From contig JABYQQ010000004.1 in NCBI GenBank assembly GCA_022605405.1, positions 744,001-808,000 of the forward strand: a stretch of DNA of 64,000 nt, written 5' to 3'. A model generated the notes under the pieces. It was not told the origin of the DNA, searched no databases, and saw only the letters and a program-made list of their open reading frames with translations. Shown one piece after another: positions 1 through 13,004 of this stretch. The position numbers and the translations under genes are program-made. The DNA comes from Earliella scabrosa (taxonomy: Eukaryota > Basidiomycota > Agaricomycetes > Polyporales > Polyporaceae). The first letter of the stretch is position 1, and each line of letters starts with the position of its first letter.

Positions 1-2057
1 GTCGGCATGGAGGACGCGGCGGGCTTCTTCGCGAACGTCTTTGGCGGAGAGCGGTTCCGAGACTATGTGAGCATCTTGTTTTCTTCTTATCTCTCGCCAC
101 CTCCCCTGGCAAATTCGACGCACTGCCCTCTGCGGATGTCTCGCGGAGATTTGGGCACCGATTCATACCAAGAGTCCGGCCACCAGACGGCTCGGGACAG
201 AGAACCGGGCACGAGATAGGCTAAATCTAGCTGCTCTGCTTCGTTCTCTGCTCCTCCTGTGTAGGCCGGGCGGAGAGAAGGTCTGGCAACGATCGTGCGG
301 CCGAACCGGTTGACACCGCCAACCGTTTGTTGGGGTTGCTCGCCGCCATGCACAGTGCCGAGCACAGTGACACCACAGAACCCTTTCGCACTCGTGATAA
401 ACCGCTCGCCGCTTACGTTGATATTTGCAGATCGGTGAGATATCGCTGATGAAGGAGATGACCTCCGTTGCGACAACGATGATGTCCGAGGAGGAAAAGG
501 CCGAGGTCGAGCGCGAAATGAACGAGGCCGCAGGTACGCCCGCCTCGCCGCCTCCCGTGTCTCCCTCTCCCAGTCCCGCCCCCGCGTCACCCCGCCCCTT
601 CCCCGCGGACAGCGCTCTCCCCTCTGCGGGCGCAACGCTCGTTCCCTCGCCCGCACGCTCGCCTTCGCCATCGTCGCTCGCCTCGCCCGCACCCGGCACG
701 CCCGGCCCGGATCGAGACTCAATCGCAACGTCCTCCAAGAGCCCCGCGTCGTCATCGACGACGAACCTGAAGGACAAGGACGTGAATGCGCCTCACCACC
801 ATCGGGAGAAGGACAGCAAGGAGACGCACGGGAAGAAGCGGTCGAAGCTGACGCCGGAGCAGAAGAAGAAGCTGCAGGAGCTCGAGGAGGAGCGGCGGAA
901 GAACATGGAGGAGCGGGTCGATACGCTCGTGAAGAAGCTCGTCGACCGCCTGCGGCCGTTCGTGGAGGCGAAGCACCCGGGCGAGAAGGACGACCCGGAG
1001 ACGGTCGCGTTCGAGCGCAAGATGCGGCGCGAGGCGGACGACATGAAGCTCGAGAGCTTTGGCGTCGAGCTGCTGCACACGATCGGGAACATATACATCA
1101 TGAAGGCGACGTCGTTCCTCAAGTCACGCAAGTTCTTGGGCATGTGCGTTGTTGTGCGGTGCTTGTGTTCTGAATGCTTATGCGATCGGCCAGTCCTGGA
1201 TTCTTCTCGAGGCTAAAGGAGAAGGGCGCGATGGCGAAGGACGCGTGGGGAGTCATTGGCAGCGCGTGAGTGGTTCCTTGCGCAATACAAGTGCGGAGGT
1301 GTGTGCTCACTGTGATGGGCTTAGTCTCGGCGTCCAGCAGACAATAGCGGTAAATGGTGTTTGAGATCGTTGTGCAAATATGACACGCTTACGCGCCACC
1401 CGCAGGAAATGGAGAAACTGCAGGCCAAGGGAGAACTCGGCGAAGAGGAGCTGCGCGCACTGGAGGAGGACGTCACCGGCAAGATCATGCTTGCGTCCTG
1501 GCGAGGAACTCGGTTCGAAGTCTCCCAGGTTCTCCGTGAGGTGAGCGTATCCTGTCAGCGTACTCTCGGCCAGGCTCTGACAGATCCCATTCGTGAAGGT
1601 TGTCGACCGTGTCCTGAAGGATCACGATGTATCAGACCAGGTGCTCTACAACAGGGCGAAGGTATGGAGCTTCACTGTCGTTTTGCCATAGGTATCATCG
1701 GAACCTAAAGCTCGATCATAGGGTCTTCTCCTAATCGGTGCGGTGTTCAAGTCGACTGTTCCCGACGAGACCGATGAGGAGCGTCGTGAGCTTGAGCGGT
1801 ATGTGACTACGGAACGGCGACTGTATGATTCGCTAACAACGATACGCACCCCCAGAATGGTCGCAGAGGCTGCAGCCGGCAAGTCTAAGCACCATCAACT
1901 GCGTGCTGCTCAGCGGGCCAAGCAACGGGAGGCGGCGGCGGCAGCAGCAGCATCTGCTGCACATAGTTCAGCAGCCCACTCTAAGGAAGCGCCCCTCGCT
2001 AACGGAGACAAGGCGCACGCGGAGAAGGCTCAAGCTCCCCCGGCGTCCGCGACCTAA
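1..2057 (+). CDS. DnaJ-X domain co-chaperone (Caj1/Djp1-like), 5' truncated
   Basis: This is the 3' part of a J-domain protein of the fungal Caj1/Djp1 type; the J domain lies upstream of the window. Eight exons fit: 1-66, 431-1143, 1194-1265, 1325-1349 (a 25-nt micro-exon), 1406-1540, 1599-1661, 1722-1798 and 1856-2057. Spliced, they give EDAAGFFANVFGGERF, then a serine/proline-rich linker, then a charged DnaJ-X domain (LTPEQKKKLQELEEERRKN onward, KFLGIPGFFSRLKEKG across an intron), and a lysine/alanine-rich tail. Family members act with Hsp70 in the cytosol, some in peroxisomal protein import; that role is inferred. All junctions keep frame. The first visible intron, 364 nt, is much longer than the rest. 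Most confident housekeeping gene in the window. Confidence 0.93.
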
Positions 2058-2998
2058 GGTCCGATTGAACGCGGTGTGTGGAACACTCGTATGACATATG
2101 TGGTCCGAGGTATCGTACGCGCACAATTAATTTAATGGCTTCGCATCTATACATCTACACATCTACACCCTCGATAGCTCCCTCTCCCTCTTCCGAGTTA
2201 CCGTCTCTCGGTGCGTCTCGCGCTGTTTGGTTGCGGAATGATCGTTTTGGCGGCTTCTGATAGACTGTCTGGTAGTACATGCTAGTATACATGCAGTGAT
2301 GCACCCTTGCGCCCCGCGCTCTCCTCGCTTTGTGCCGGTCCGCTTGAGCCTTGGTTACTGATATAATGACGGTGCCCACCTTCAACATCAGGAAAAACCT
2401 GACTTCATAATATTGTCTAACGAAATCACCATTACACGCCTACACGCTCAGGTGAGCCCTGGTTCCAATATCTGGGAATTTTCGGTCGTCAGATAATTTC
2501 CGACCAGCGCTTCCATACTGGAGCGTTGTGCCCTGTTGTGCCCCAGACCTCGAACAGATATTGGGCAAAGCAAAACTGGTTAATGTCAGGTGGCGTCAAT
2601 CACTCGTCAACGACTTTGCTGCTCCTTCCCTCGCGATGGCTCCCCCGTCCGCACCGTTTTACAGCTCGTCCCCTGTGCCTCCGCCTGCCACCAAATCTTT
2701 TTTATCCCCACCTTCGATGGGCCGGCATTCCATATAAATTGTTCGTTCCGTCCTCGTACCCTCCCCTATGTTGGTGTTAAAATCATGCCCCACGTCCGCA
2801 CCTACCCGGCGCTACTGCTTACTCCGCATGCGCGCCTTTCCCTTTCACGTTTCGGCGCCTCTTCAGCCATTGCCAGTCACTTAGTCAGCCTTCCCAATGC
2901 TACGCTATGACGCACTGGTCCCTACGGGCCCTACCGCTCGTCCTCCTCTTCTCGTCCCGTTTGTCCGCTACCGACTCCGGTCCTCTGTGCACATAATT
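2058..2998. other. Intergenic stretch between the DnaJ gene and the MULE region
   Basis: No reading frame here looks coding. It should contain the left end of the MULE-type element, but I could not pair any sequence here with an inverted copy right of 12136, so the terminal inverted repeats are not located. Confidence 0.4.
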
Positions 2999-3623
2999 TC
3001 AATCTTCTTCATCACTCAAGCTCACCAAGGACGGCATGCTGTCCTCTGTATCGTATCCCGAGTCATCGCTCTCCCCATGGGTAGCGTCATCCTCCGTCCA
3101 CGCATCCTCCGCCCCCTCGGTATCCACTGTGTCTGCATCCTCCGCCCCCTCGGTATCCACTGTGTCTTGCACCCCGTTGGTCTCCTGCTGTTCGTTGACC
3201 ACCATCATCTCATCGCATGCAGGTACTATCACTCACCTCTTCGTTGCTCAACCACCGGAGCACTACCGCACGCCCATGGCCTTCACGCTCCTCCATCCTC
3301 ATCGCGTCTTCTATCCAGACGTTTCGCAGGTGCGCCTCCTCCATCAGCCGCCTTCCGGCGGCCACATTTCTCTGTATCGCATCCATCCTCCCTGTCACCG
3401 TCGCCCATGTAGTGTCATCCGTCCCGCCGATGATGGCCCTCCCATGCACGACCTGCAACCGTCTCGCCACCACATACTCGGCCTCGCGTCGCAGTCCAGC
3501 ACGCACCTCAAGCGTCATCTTGCCTTCCTCCTCCCCTCCACCGTCGTTGTGGTCGTGGTCGCCAGGGGTTTTCGCTACTGCGCGGTTGGCGCAATCGCCC
3601 TCGCCGTCATCCTTCCCCGCCAT
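2999..3623 (-). CDS. Small acidic protein next to the MULE transposase gene
   Basis: Two exons, 3623-3237 and 3184-2999, with a 52-nt intron (GTGAGT...CAG), give about 190 residues. The N-terminal two thirds is a mixed helical region rich in Arg/Glu. The C terminus is strongly acidic and contains an exact tandem repeat of the 11-residue unit DTVDTEGAEDA, ending in LSDEED. I do not recognise a family. It lies on the same strand about 420 nt downstream of the MULE gene's stop, so it may be an accessory gene of the same element or a host gene. The stop at 4046 separates the two frames, so I treat them as two genes. Acidic tails of this kind can bind basic proteins, which is speculation here. Confidence 0.55.
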
Positions 3624-4045
3624 CTTCTGTCAGCCCATCAGCCTACCCTTTCCACACGAACTCTTTCACGCGAACTCACCCGGTCCATATGTTGCTCTTC
3701 GTGGGGTGTGCGAGGATCGGAGGCGGAGTGGCAGCAGGTTGCTCGGCTCCCTTGCGCTGTTGGAGTACTAACGCACACCCCCTCGGCACCCAGCTATGTA
3801 TATCTATTCCATCCCCCTCCTCCCCATCGATATCTCACATGATTTGCGGCCACATCAGAACCTTCGTCCCGCTACCATACACTTTCTGCTCGCATGCTTA
3901 CATCCCTTGGCAGGCTAGCCACATCGGCGCATCTGTGCCCGTCCTTCCTCGTGCGGTTGTGGCTTTCACTCCCCATCTCCCCCTTATCGCGTTCATCTTT
4001 GTCTCCATTGTAATCTCTAGTAATTCAACCCTAATTCTGCATCAG

Positions 4046-7000
4046 TCAGTGTACGACATCAGGAACCAGCTCCGGCCGTGGCACCTCCAACCCAGGAAAT
4101 ACGATGCGATGTGTGTCCCTCAGATTATGCCCGCTGACCTTCGCGTATGCCTTCCACGCCCGTTCCCAACGCGTTTCGGGACGTCTGATCTGGCCCGCCG
4201 CCAAAGCTGGTCCAACCTGCTCCAGAGGTAGCGCGGTGTGCATGCTGAGAGCCCCGTATGCCAGGTAAACGCGTCCAGCTGTCGCGGTCTTCACGTGGAG
4301 GTCATCTGGCCCTGCCAGCGAATCGAGCTGTCTCCACAACCTATCCGCCATCTCCACCACCACCGCTTCGTCTAACGCGTCCAAAATCGGCTCGTATTCA
4401 TCATCCACCTTGGCGGGATGACTGGTTCGGCGCATGAAGAACTCCCACATCCCCACGGTCGCAGAACCGGTCCTCGGGCCTCCCCCAGACCCGCCCTCGT
4501 TCTGCGATAGGAGACCCTCGGTGATGAGCTCCGCGAACAAGCCCGAGGCGTTGTCGCCTTCCGTCAGGATCTGTGCCATCGCTGGCAGCATGTCTAGGAG
4601 GTGGTCGCGTATCATTTGCCTCTCGTTCGTCCTCGCGGCCGCATAAGCCCTCACGTTGACGCGCCGCTCCAGGGCCGCGGGCCAGATCATTGGGGCCACC
4701 TAGGGGATGGTCAGCCACCGTGGACTACAACTCTCTTCAACGTACCTCGTCTCGTCCGACGCTGCGTATTTCCTTGTGGTACTGGCTCCACTTGACTCTT
4801 CGTGCCTTGCCGAGTACCTGTCCCAGTCTTTGCCCGTCGTAACTCGCCTCCGGTTCGTCCAGCACCAGCAGAGTACTGTCCACCTGCAGCGTCACCCACC
4901 CACTGTCGTGTTCCACCGCCCGTACTTCTGCCGGGAAGGCGCGGTATGGACACCGAGCGACAACAGCCTTCTTCCAGACCAGCATCTCCCATTCGCCCAC
5001 TGCGGGCAGGCTAATAACGTTCAACCCGTTAGATGGGCTGGCGCTTTACCCCCATGGACGCTGCTCAACTTACCGGCAGGCATCCACTTGCGGTCCTTTG
5101 GCCTCGGATTCCTTCGCTCGCGAACAGAGTTCGCGCGTCACTGGTTCGAGGCGCTGCATCTGCTCCATCGCTCGCTCCAGTGCCTCCAGAGGAGCGCTTT
5201 TGCGAGGCCCTTTCGCCCTCACTACGGCTGCTGTGACGGACGATGCGGGTGGTGTATCCGATGGCGATAGGCTCCTGGCTCGAGCTCCCTGGTTACCACC
5301 CCTGCGCTCCATACCCGTCGTTCGCTCGTCCTGCAGCGCTTCGTCGGCCTGCACATAGTTCTATTCAGTGCCAGCCGATCCGATGCGCAAAAGCACGCTC
5401 ACCTTAGCCTCTCATGCTCGCACACCCACAGCTTGCCTCTCCTCATCGATGTCGCTACCACTCACGAAGCTCTCCGCCTGCGCCCCGGTCTTCAACCCTT
5501 CCAGCCCTCCACTAGGCTCCGTAGGACTCCTTCCCGACCCCGAGAGATGCGGCCCAGATGCCTCCGGCTCTACGGCGGGAGGGGTCACGCACGCACGCAC
5601 ACCGGCATCTGTCGGTTCCGTATCACCTTCGCCTTCCTTAGGCGGGTTGAGGTCTCCGTCGGCACTAGGTGGCCAGTGTGTTCGTGGGGCGTGGACACCG
5701 TCAGCCCGCCCATCTACGCTCCCAGCAGTCAATGCCATCTTCCCACTCTCCTCACCCTGCATTTGCTCAGTCTCCCGATTACACGAGTTCGCTGTCGCTG
5801 TCGCTGGGTGTGCGCCGGCGCCGCGCGGGCTGACACTACACCGATGTTCGTCCGTACCAGACGATCCGATGTTCCCAGTGTACCCCTGCGCACCCTCAGT
5901 GTGAGTCTCGCTTGACTTGGCTAAAAGATCGCCTCGTACCTCGGTTTTATCCATACCTTGCTTGTGGCTGGCGAGGTCGCTGTCTGCAGTGGCACCTAGT
6001 GACGACGCCGACGCGGCACCCGCAGTTGCTGCAGATGGGTTGACTTGGCGGTCCATTACGTTGTCCACGCCGGCCGATGTCAACCCCATGTCTGCTCCTG
6101 TCGCACCGCTGGATGTTTTGCTCTCCCGTACTCCCTCCCGTCCCAATCTCACGGACGCGTCTCCATGCTCCCGCGGTCCATCGTTCACGCGCATAGTGGA
6201 CACTTCATCCCCCTGGATCCTCTCGTCCGCTGGATCATGAGCCACAACTTCATCCCCCTCGATCCTCTCGTCGGCGGGATGATGACCCAACGACTCCCCT
6301 CCTCCGCTCCCGGCCGCCGTCGGCGATACGTTGGGGCCTGGCATCTCGGACAAGGCAGCTACCAGTCTCAGGGCCATTGCTTGCCTGCGGATGTTCGCGT
6401 CGGCTCCGCTGAACGTGAACACGCCGTTGTCGGGGTGTCGCCCGCATATGCGTTCGAGCGCGAAGGTGAGCGCGTATATGGCACAGTGTAGAGTGTCACC
6501 CTGTAACGGCAGTTGGCGCTACAAATGAACGAACGTAGTCAGTCCCGTAGCTCTTCGCAAGCGTGAAGTTCAGCCTTACATAGGGACCGGCGTCGTTCAT
6601 CCATCCATGATTCCCAAGTTCGCCCTCACGCACAGCGGCCCACTCATACTGGAGCATTTTGTACACCCGCTAGAGCGTGGAGGTCATTAGATTGACGCCA
6701 CGCAGGCACCGATAGGAACAACTCACCCGGTATAGTGCCTTGCGTCGACGTGCGTCCTTCAGGCTGTCATAGACCGCGATTGTCTGATCCCTCATGTCCA
6801 CCACCGCGCAGACCCAATGCTTCGCTTCCTTCCAGAAGTATGGGATCACCAGCATGTCCAAGGAGAAGATGTCCATCTATCACCGTGCATGTCAGCATCC
6901 CATCTTCCCCGATCACTGCATATGGCACTCACCTTGGAATACCACCACGCGTTGCTTTTCTTCGGAGGCGCAATGCCACCGTCCGCGTTCACGCCGTCCG

Positions 7001-10000
7001 CTTTCGCTAAGTAGAACGAGTCGAGCCAGGTATTGACGTACACCCGATGGGCATCCGGCGCATCGGCCCCTGGAGGGGCCCCAAAAGCCACGTCCCACCA
7101 GCCCGCCCGCAGGTCCTCCAACACCAATCGGATGACGGCGTCGAGCAGGTAGTTACTCACGGCACGTCCCCCCACCAAGTGCTCCACCGTTACTTGTTCA
7201 AAGTCTTCCCCGGCCACGTTCCACGTCGTCGGGTCTCGCCCCTCCAGGACTTCTTTCAGGCGCGTTCTCAGCTCTGGACGCTCCAAAATGGAAGGCGAGC
7301 GAAGCTGGATAGATCGCAGATCCCCTCGTGGTAGCATTACCTCACCCCCGCTCTCCTCGCGGTCGCCTTCGCGCCCTAGCAAGGGCAATGGGTTCAACTG
7401 GTCGTCCCGCGGTCCCTCACGTCGCTCTGGCATGGTGGAGTCTGGCGCGGAGAACTGCTCGCAAGGGTCAGTCTTACTATAGAGGTTTCGCGCGCGCGAG
7501 CATTTGCTCACTCACCACCGGGGGCACGCTCTCCCACTGTACGCTCGGATCGAAGATATCGAACAGGTCCGCCACGAGCGCGGTGGCCAAGCCTCCCGCG
7601 TCCTCAATCCAGTGCCTCCATAAGTCCTCCAGGATCTCCTTGATCTCCTCGACGGTCAGATTTTGAAAGGCCGGTCGGGCGATGTCGATATCTAGCAAGA
7701 TCGCCCATGCGAACATCACAGACCAGAACCCGCAGAAAGCATTGTCCGTTTGGAGTCCTGTCCCCTTCGTGATGAATTCCGTGGTGCCGGTGCGAAGCTG
7801 AGGGTCAATGAGCTTATAGGACAGTCAGTTTCCCTGTGTACCTCCCGTCGGGCAGTGTTAGCGACTTACGGTTTCGTCCGCGGGCAGTTCGCCGACGTCT
7901 AGCCCCCGTGTCCGTCCTGACCGTAGGATTCCGCGCGCAATAGTCATTTGATCATCCATCTCGAAGGACGTTGTGCTAGACAAGGAGTCCCACGACGTGA
8001 CAACATGTCTTCCCCCGCGCAAGTCGTGCTCGTGCAATGTCCAATGAGCCTTGTCGACATCGAGGTGAGGAAACACGATTCTAGCCACGCCTCCCGGCCG
8101 TGAGTCCACCAGTTCTGCGAACTTGGTCTGGTCCTTGTTCCGGAGCTGGCGATTCGTTAAATGGTGTTCACGAATGCCGCCTAAACATGGATGTACGGTC
8201 ATGGTGAATGCCTCCCAGTTAATGTCCGGTGCATCCATCGCTTGGGCAAGATATTCATCGGGCGTGAACCATACAATCAGGCCTCGTTCCCGTGCCAGTG
8301 TGGAGTTGTTGATCGCGTCGAGATAGAGGAGGTATTCTTCCTTTCGAAGGGTATAGCTGTCGGACTGCCAACGGGAGAAGTCCATGCCGCTGATGAGCGC
8401 GTCCTCACGCTGCCACATTGCCTCGTCTGATTCCTCAGTGGGCACCGCCAGGAGTGCCTCTTGGCGCGCCTCTCGCAGAGCCTCGCGCACTCCTAGAGAC
8501 CTGGGCAGCAGACTGTTCGCGGCGAGACGTTCACCCGCCTTCCTACCCCTTTTGCGTGAAAACACCACTGGCTGATACAACGCTCGCGACTTTGTCGGCG
8601 TCTTCTTCTCAGTTGCGGGGCCCATGCGCGTTTTCCTTGGCGTGCGTGACGGTTGCATTGGTCGCACGTTGGATGGTCGACCCGGGGACACGGCGAAGTC
8701 TGCTCCTGCGATCATAGTCAGCACATGGTCCGCTTCGCCTCCCCCTAGCTCACCTTCACCAATCCAGTCTCGATGGTACGCTCTTTCTTCCGCTCGTTTT
8801 GCCGCCCGCGCTTCCTCCTCCTCCAAGTGCTCGTAGATGTCGTTCACCTGCTTGTCGTAGAAATGGTCGGCGCACATCTTACGTTCGCGCGCCAGACCCA
8901 GGTCTTTCTTACGCAGCCTACTAGGACGCAGTCGTCGCCGTTCCGACGTGGTCTCGGCGGCTGGCCAATACGTCAGTCTCCCTCTGCTTCGATCCCATAC
9001 GCCATCCCTCTTACCGTGCCACTCAGAGATAGGTCCATTGGTTGTGTAAAGCGAGGCCGCCTTCAGGTGTGCGCACGCTTTGCCGGTCTGCTGGAAACCT
9101 GCGCACGGGCACATTGGCGGAACGAGTGTCACCCGTGGCAGGGTTACACCCGCCTCGTGGTCAGTCCTGCTTACGCATGTCAGCGCGGCCGTGCTAGTCC
9201 AGATGTCATCACTTACGGCGGGCAATGTATCGCAAATGACTCGTCACGTTGCGGTTCCACGAGATCGTTTTCCCACAGCTGATGCGCCAAAGCATTGATC
9301 TTGCGCACCTCCGCAGGCATAGACCTCTCGTCAGGTCCCCAGTATTGGAAGTATGGAAAGAAGTCGTGTAAGATTATAATGGCGAGGCGATCAAGTCTAT
9401 ATCAGGAGTTAGCATGGGGGTCGCGCGCTCGTGGTCCCCCTACTGCGCACCTCTTGTTCTTCCGACTCTCCAAGAATATTTGATCGAAAGTCTGGAAAGA
9501 CCGCTCGATGAAATTGTTCGTGTTCCACGTGCCGTCTCGAGTGCCATCCCACGGCAGGCCCATATCCGTGAATGTCTCTTCAAGCGAGGGTGGTTGAGCA
9601 TTCTGAATCCGCGCGGTGCATAGTACGTGAGCTCACCTATCCATTCGGCTGTGAACCAATTCGTCGTGAAGTATGTGCGTACAAACTCGTATTGAGCTTG
9701 GTATCTTGCGACTTCATCGGCCGCGGCTATGGTGGCGCGTTCGGGATTCTGGGCTGCCGTGCGCTGCGTCATGATCGCCCGTTCGACCTGGCTAAAGAAA
9801 GTATTGAGCGCGCCCTCCCAATCCAGCTCGCTCCGGCAGCGTTGGAGGATGCGGAAATGGTAGACAATCTTCGCCTTCACTTCCACCCCAATACGCATGG
9901 GCGCCCCGCGGTCGCCGTTGTTGCAGTCAAAACGGGTAATCGCCTGGACTGCATGGAATTGGCAGAGCCGCACTCGACGACCTGGATAGACTAGCGCAGT

Positions 10001-12136
10001 GGCATTGAGATGGCAGTCGGTGCAGTCTGGCCAGGCACGCACCTTTCTTGATCGCATCCAGCTCAGCCTGGCATTTGTCAATCATGAAGTGGGACGTCCG
10101 GTACTCGTCAGCCACCATGAGTTGGGCGTGATGTCCCAGCAGCGCCACTTCCGACGGCGCGCGGTTCGCGACCACGCCGGTGCCTGCTCCCGGTCAGTCA
10201 CGGTCGTCAGCAGGTGACCCGCACGCAACTCACATGTCGTGATGGCTATCGCCCGAGTGAGTAGCTTTTGCTTCGTCGCGAGCAGGAATTTCTGAAGGGT
10301 GTCCGAACGCGTGTTCGCAGACAGGAACACTGCGCCTGTTGCAAGTAGTTCAGCACACGCGCCCCAGAAAGGCATGTCCCTGCGCACTCACCTGGGACCG
10401 CATGCCCTTCGCCGTTCACCGCGATCAGAAAGGTCACCGCGGCACGGTTTTCGTTTTTGTTCCGCCATGAAGAGTCTAACGCCCATCCCCTCGACGATCC
10501 ATGCAATATGAGGGAGTCCATGGAGAAGTCGTCAGTGAGAGCAATGGTGAAGGGAGACAGCGCGTCGGGCAGTTTGGGGTCGTGCTTCGTGTAGCTGTCG
10601 TGTCTGTTGAGCGCATCATCCATTGCCGTTGCACGGGACCTGCGTGCTCACCAGTACGTGCGATGCTGATCGCGAGCTTGTATCAGATGCACCGCGTACA
10701 AAGGGTTGCGAGCCAGGCGTTCTCTCTGTCGCACCATCTTGAGCATGTTCCCAATCTGTTTGCCTCGCGGACGACGGTGGGACGGGGGCACATAGACGTT
10801 CGGGATCTCGGAGTAAAGGGCCTTCCGAGCCGTCGGATCAGGGCGAGCGGCGTCAAACATCGCCTGAAGACCTGTGGTGATAATGTCACGCACGCTGTTA
10901 TGGCGCGTATCAAGCGAGATTGTGCACACACCTTTCTTCACTACGGAGACTTTGGCCCCCACCACGCGCATGCGCTCCAATACTTGAAGTCTTAGGTGAC
11001 GAGAGTGCATCAGGTAAGGCATCTGCGAGTGGTTGGCGTCCGGGTGGTCATGGCGGATGTAGATGTGCACCGTTGATAAATCATCCGCCCATATCTCCAG
11101 CTGCAACGAAGCCATATTGAGTACGACGTGTTCGGTTCCGGGTCTGTGCATGTCTCACCCTAAGCTTGACTCCGTGGGCGCATGCCTGCCAACGTTTCCT
11201 GTGCTCGCGTATAACCTCCGATAGCTCTCCTTCATCCTCATTGCGATCTTGCGCGTCGTCCGCCCCCTCACCCAAAGGCTCATTTTCAGTGTCGGATTCG
11301 TCGTCGCTCTGGCCTTCCTCTTCCTCTCCTTCTTCAGGCCCGCTGTTGAGGAGGGATTCCTCCGCTACTGCGGCCACAACTGTCTCGTCGTCCACCTCCA
11401 GGTCGTGAACCCCACCACACAGGTATATCCATCTCAACACCGGCCGGCGTAAAAGGCGGGCTTTGTCCCACTCCGATATCGCGATTCCAGAGACCGGGTC
11501 TTGGCGCACCACGAAGGTGCGCCCGCGAGCATCGAATGGTGAGTCGCCAGGATGTCCTATCCAAGTGATCTTGACCGCCCGACTACGTTTGAAGGTATGG
11601 CAGAGATAGTCATTCATCTGGGCGACGTGCATTAGCCCCGAGGTCATGTATGCAGCAGATTTTCGCACCTGCGCGTCGAACCAGCGATACATCTCGTGCG
11701 TAGGCACATCAACGTGATGTCTCCAACTGGGGTCAGGCTTCGGTGCGCCCAAAAAATCGGAGATGCGGCGGCGATCAGGTTCCTGCTCAAAATCTGCCAG
11801 ACGAGGAGCTGTTAGTAGCTGTATGCGAATCGCAGCGTCCTCGTCCAGGGCGCGCGGGGCGTTCATATCCTGCGGTCGCTCGTCGCCCTCGCCGTGGCTT
11901 ATGGCCTCTGCGCCTGGGGTTGCTGATCGCCGAGTCGCGCGTGCAACAGCCTCGGCGGCTTCTCTCTTGCGTTTGACGGCAGCGCGACCTTTGTACACCT
12001 TCTTCTTGCGACCTGGTCGGCCGCGAGTAAGGGAGGATTTAGGGAGCGCGGTGACCGGCGCCATGGTGGTACGGGACAAGTGGTGTGGTAGTACAGACAA
12101 GGCGCACACCCGGGCAGTTGGTGTCGCCTTCGGCAT
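4046..12136 (-). CDS. MULE-type transposase with SWIM finger and two Ulp1/C48 protease domains
   Basis: Eighteen exons fit: 12136-11159, 11100-10652, 10594-10392, 10329-10234, 10183-10043, 9990-9637, 9577-9451, 9396-9217, 9166-9015, 8960-7870, 7812-7516, 7454-6933, 6876-6727, 6669-6580, 6518-5466 (or 5403), 5348-5074, 5010-4746 and 4699-4046. Introns are 46-63 nt, most with CTGAC or CTAAC branch points. The product is about 2,340-2,380 residues. In order: a basic nuclear-localisation-like N terminus (GRPGRKKKVYKGRAAVKRKR), a MULE DDE core (D near 516 in ALDSSWRNKNEN, D near 611 in FMIDKCQAELDAI with VRLCQFHAVQAI, E near 766 in NTNNFIERSF), and a SWIM finger (CPC...GKACAH, near 862-880). Two C48 triads follow: H1199, D1218, Q1278/C1284 and H1550, D1567, Q1616/C1622. 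A low-complexity and then globular tail ends the protein. The last exons need either a 117-nt intron (5349-5465) or toleration of an in-frame TGA at 5412. DNA transposition is inferred from the family. Confidence 0.82.
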
Positions 12137-13004
12137 GTTTGCTCTTCATCGATGTCTCGCCCAGATGGCCCACAATGACCGGCTGCACGCGTGCCTCCAC
12201 GTGGGCCGCACGCAGGCGTGATCGCAAGTACTCACCTCGCGCATTACTCAGGTGAGATCTGCTCGTTGCACTATAGCTTTGCATTCCACGCGCACGGGGC
12301 CGCACGGTCAAACACAAACATGGAGTCGGCGCGCAGGTGGGATTGCTACCTCTCCTCGTAATGGCTCGGGGCCTGCGAGCCCTCGTTCATGAGCCTGGTA
12401 TGCAAGAGGTGACTGGGTTGGCGCATGCATTTGGCCCAAATGCTGTATTCTTCTTGGGTTAGAAGTCCGACCAGAGGTATAGGCCCATGGACACAGGAGC
12501 GTTCCCGGGTCGCAACGGACAAGGAACGGACACCCGATATTTCGCACGAGCTTCCTAGAGAGCCAAGAGGCGCCGACTTCCTATTATGGTAGGCGACGTG
12601 TGCCTGGCGGGCCGCAACATGCTCAATAGCCTCCACCTGCCATCCTCCAACTCCAACCTTGGGTTGCAGTCATCTACTCATCGCCAGTTCTCTGCTCCCG
12701 CGTCGACCAGACACCGCCAATCTCAGTCCTACGTCCATTGCGCCTTGTGGAATTCAAGTTACCGAACCCAATCCCGTTGCGTCGCCGTTGGCAACCGTTC
12801 TTACAAGTTATGCGGGCATGCGAGATTTGCATCGGTCGTTCACATCCAACGTCAAGGTGAACACTGGAGCCCTGCGGCCAGTCAGCGATGATGCAGAGCT
12901 TCCGTGCGTGCATTTCTCTTTGCTCAGCTAGTTGTCCCATCCACTCCTCAACCGTGTCGCACTCTGCTCGCATCTCCAGTCAGGCTCTCCCATGCCCTCA
13001 AACG
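12137..13004. other. Non-coding stretch upstream of the MULE gene
   Basis: No convincing exon was found on either strand. The MULE gene's promoter and the right end of its element should lie here. I found no clear TATA box or terminal repeat. Confidence 0.35.

Noticed and set aside
87..777. Long minus-strand frames opposite the DnaJ gene
   Set aside because: They are antisense shadows of G+C-rich coding sequence; the plus-strand frame carries the recognisable DnaJ-X protein.
10380..11160. Apparent 12-15 nt mini-introns in the MULE gene (GTGAG...CAG)
   Set aside because: The first CAG after several donors gives impossibly short introns. Using the next in-phase acceptor gives ordinary 57-62 nt introns with continuous domain sequence, so no unusual splicing is needed.
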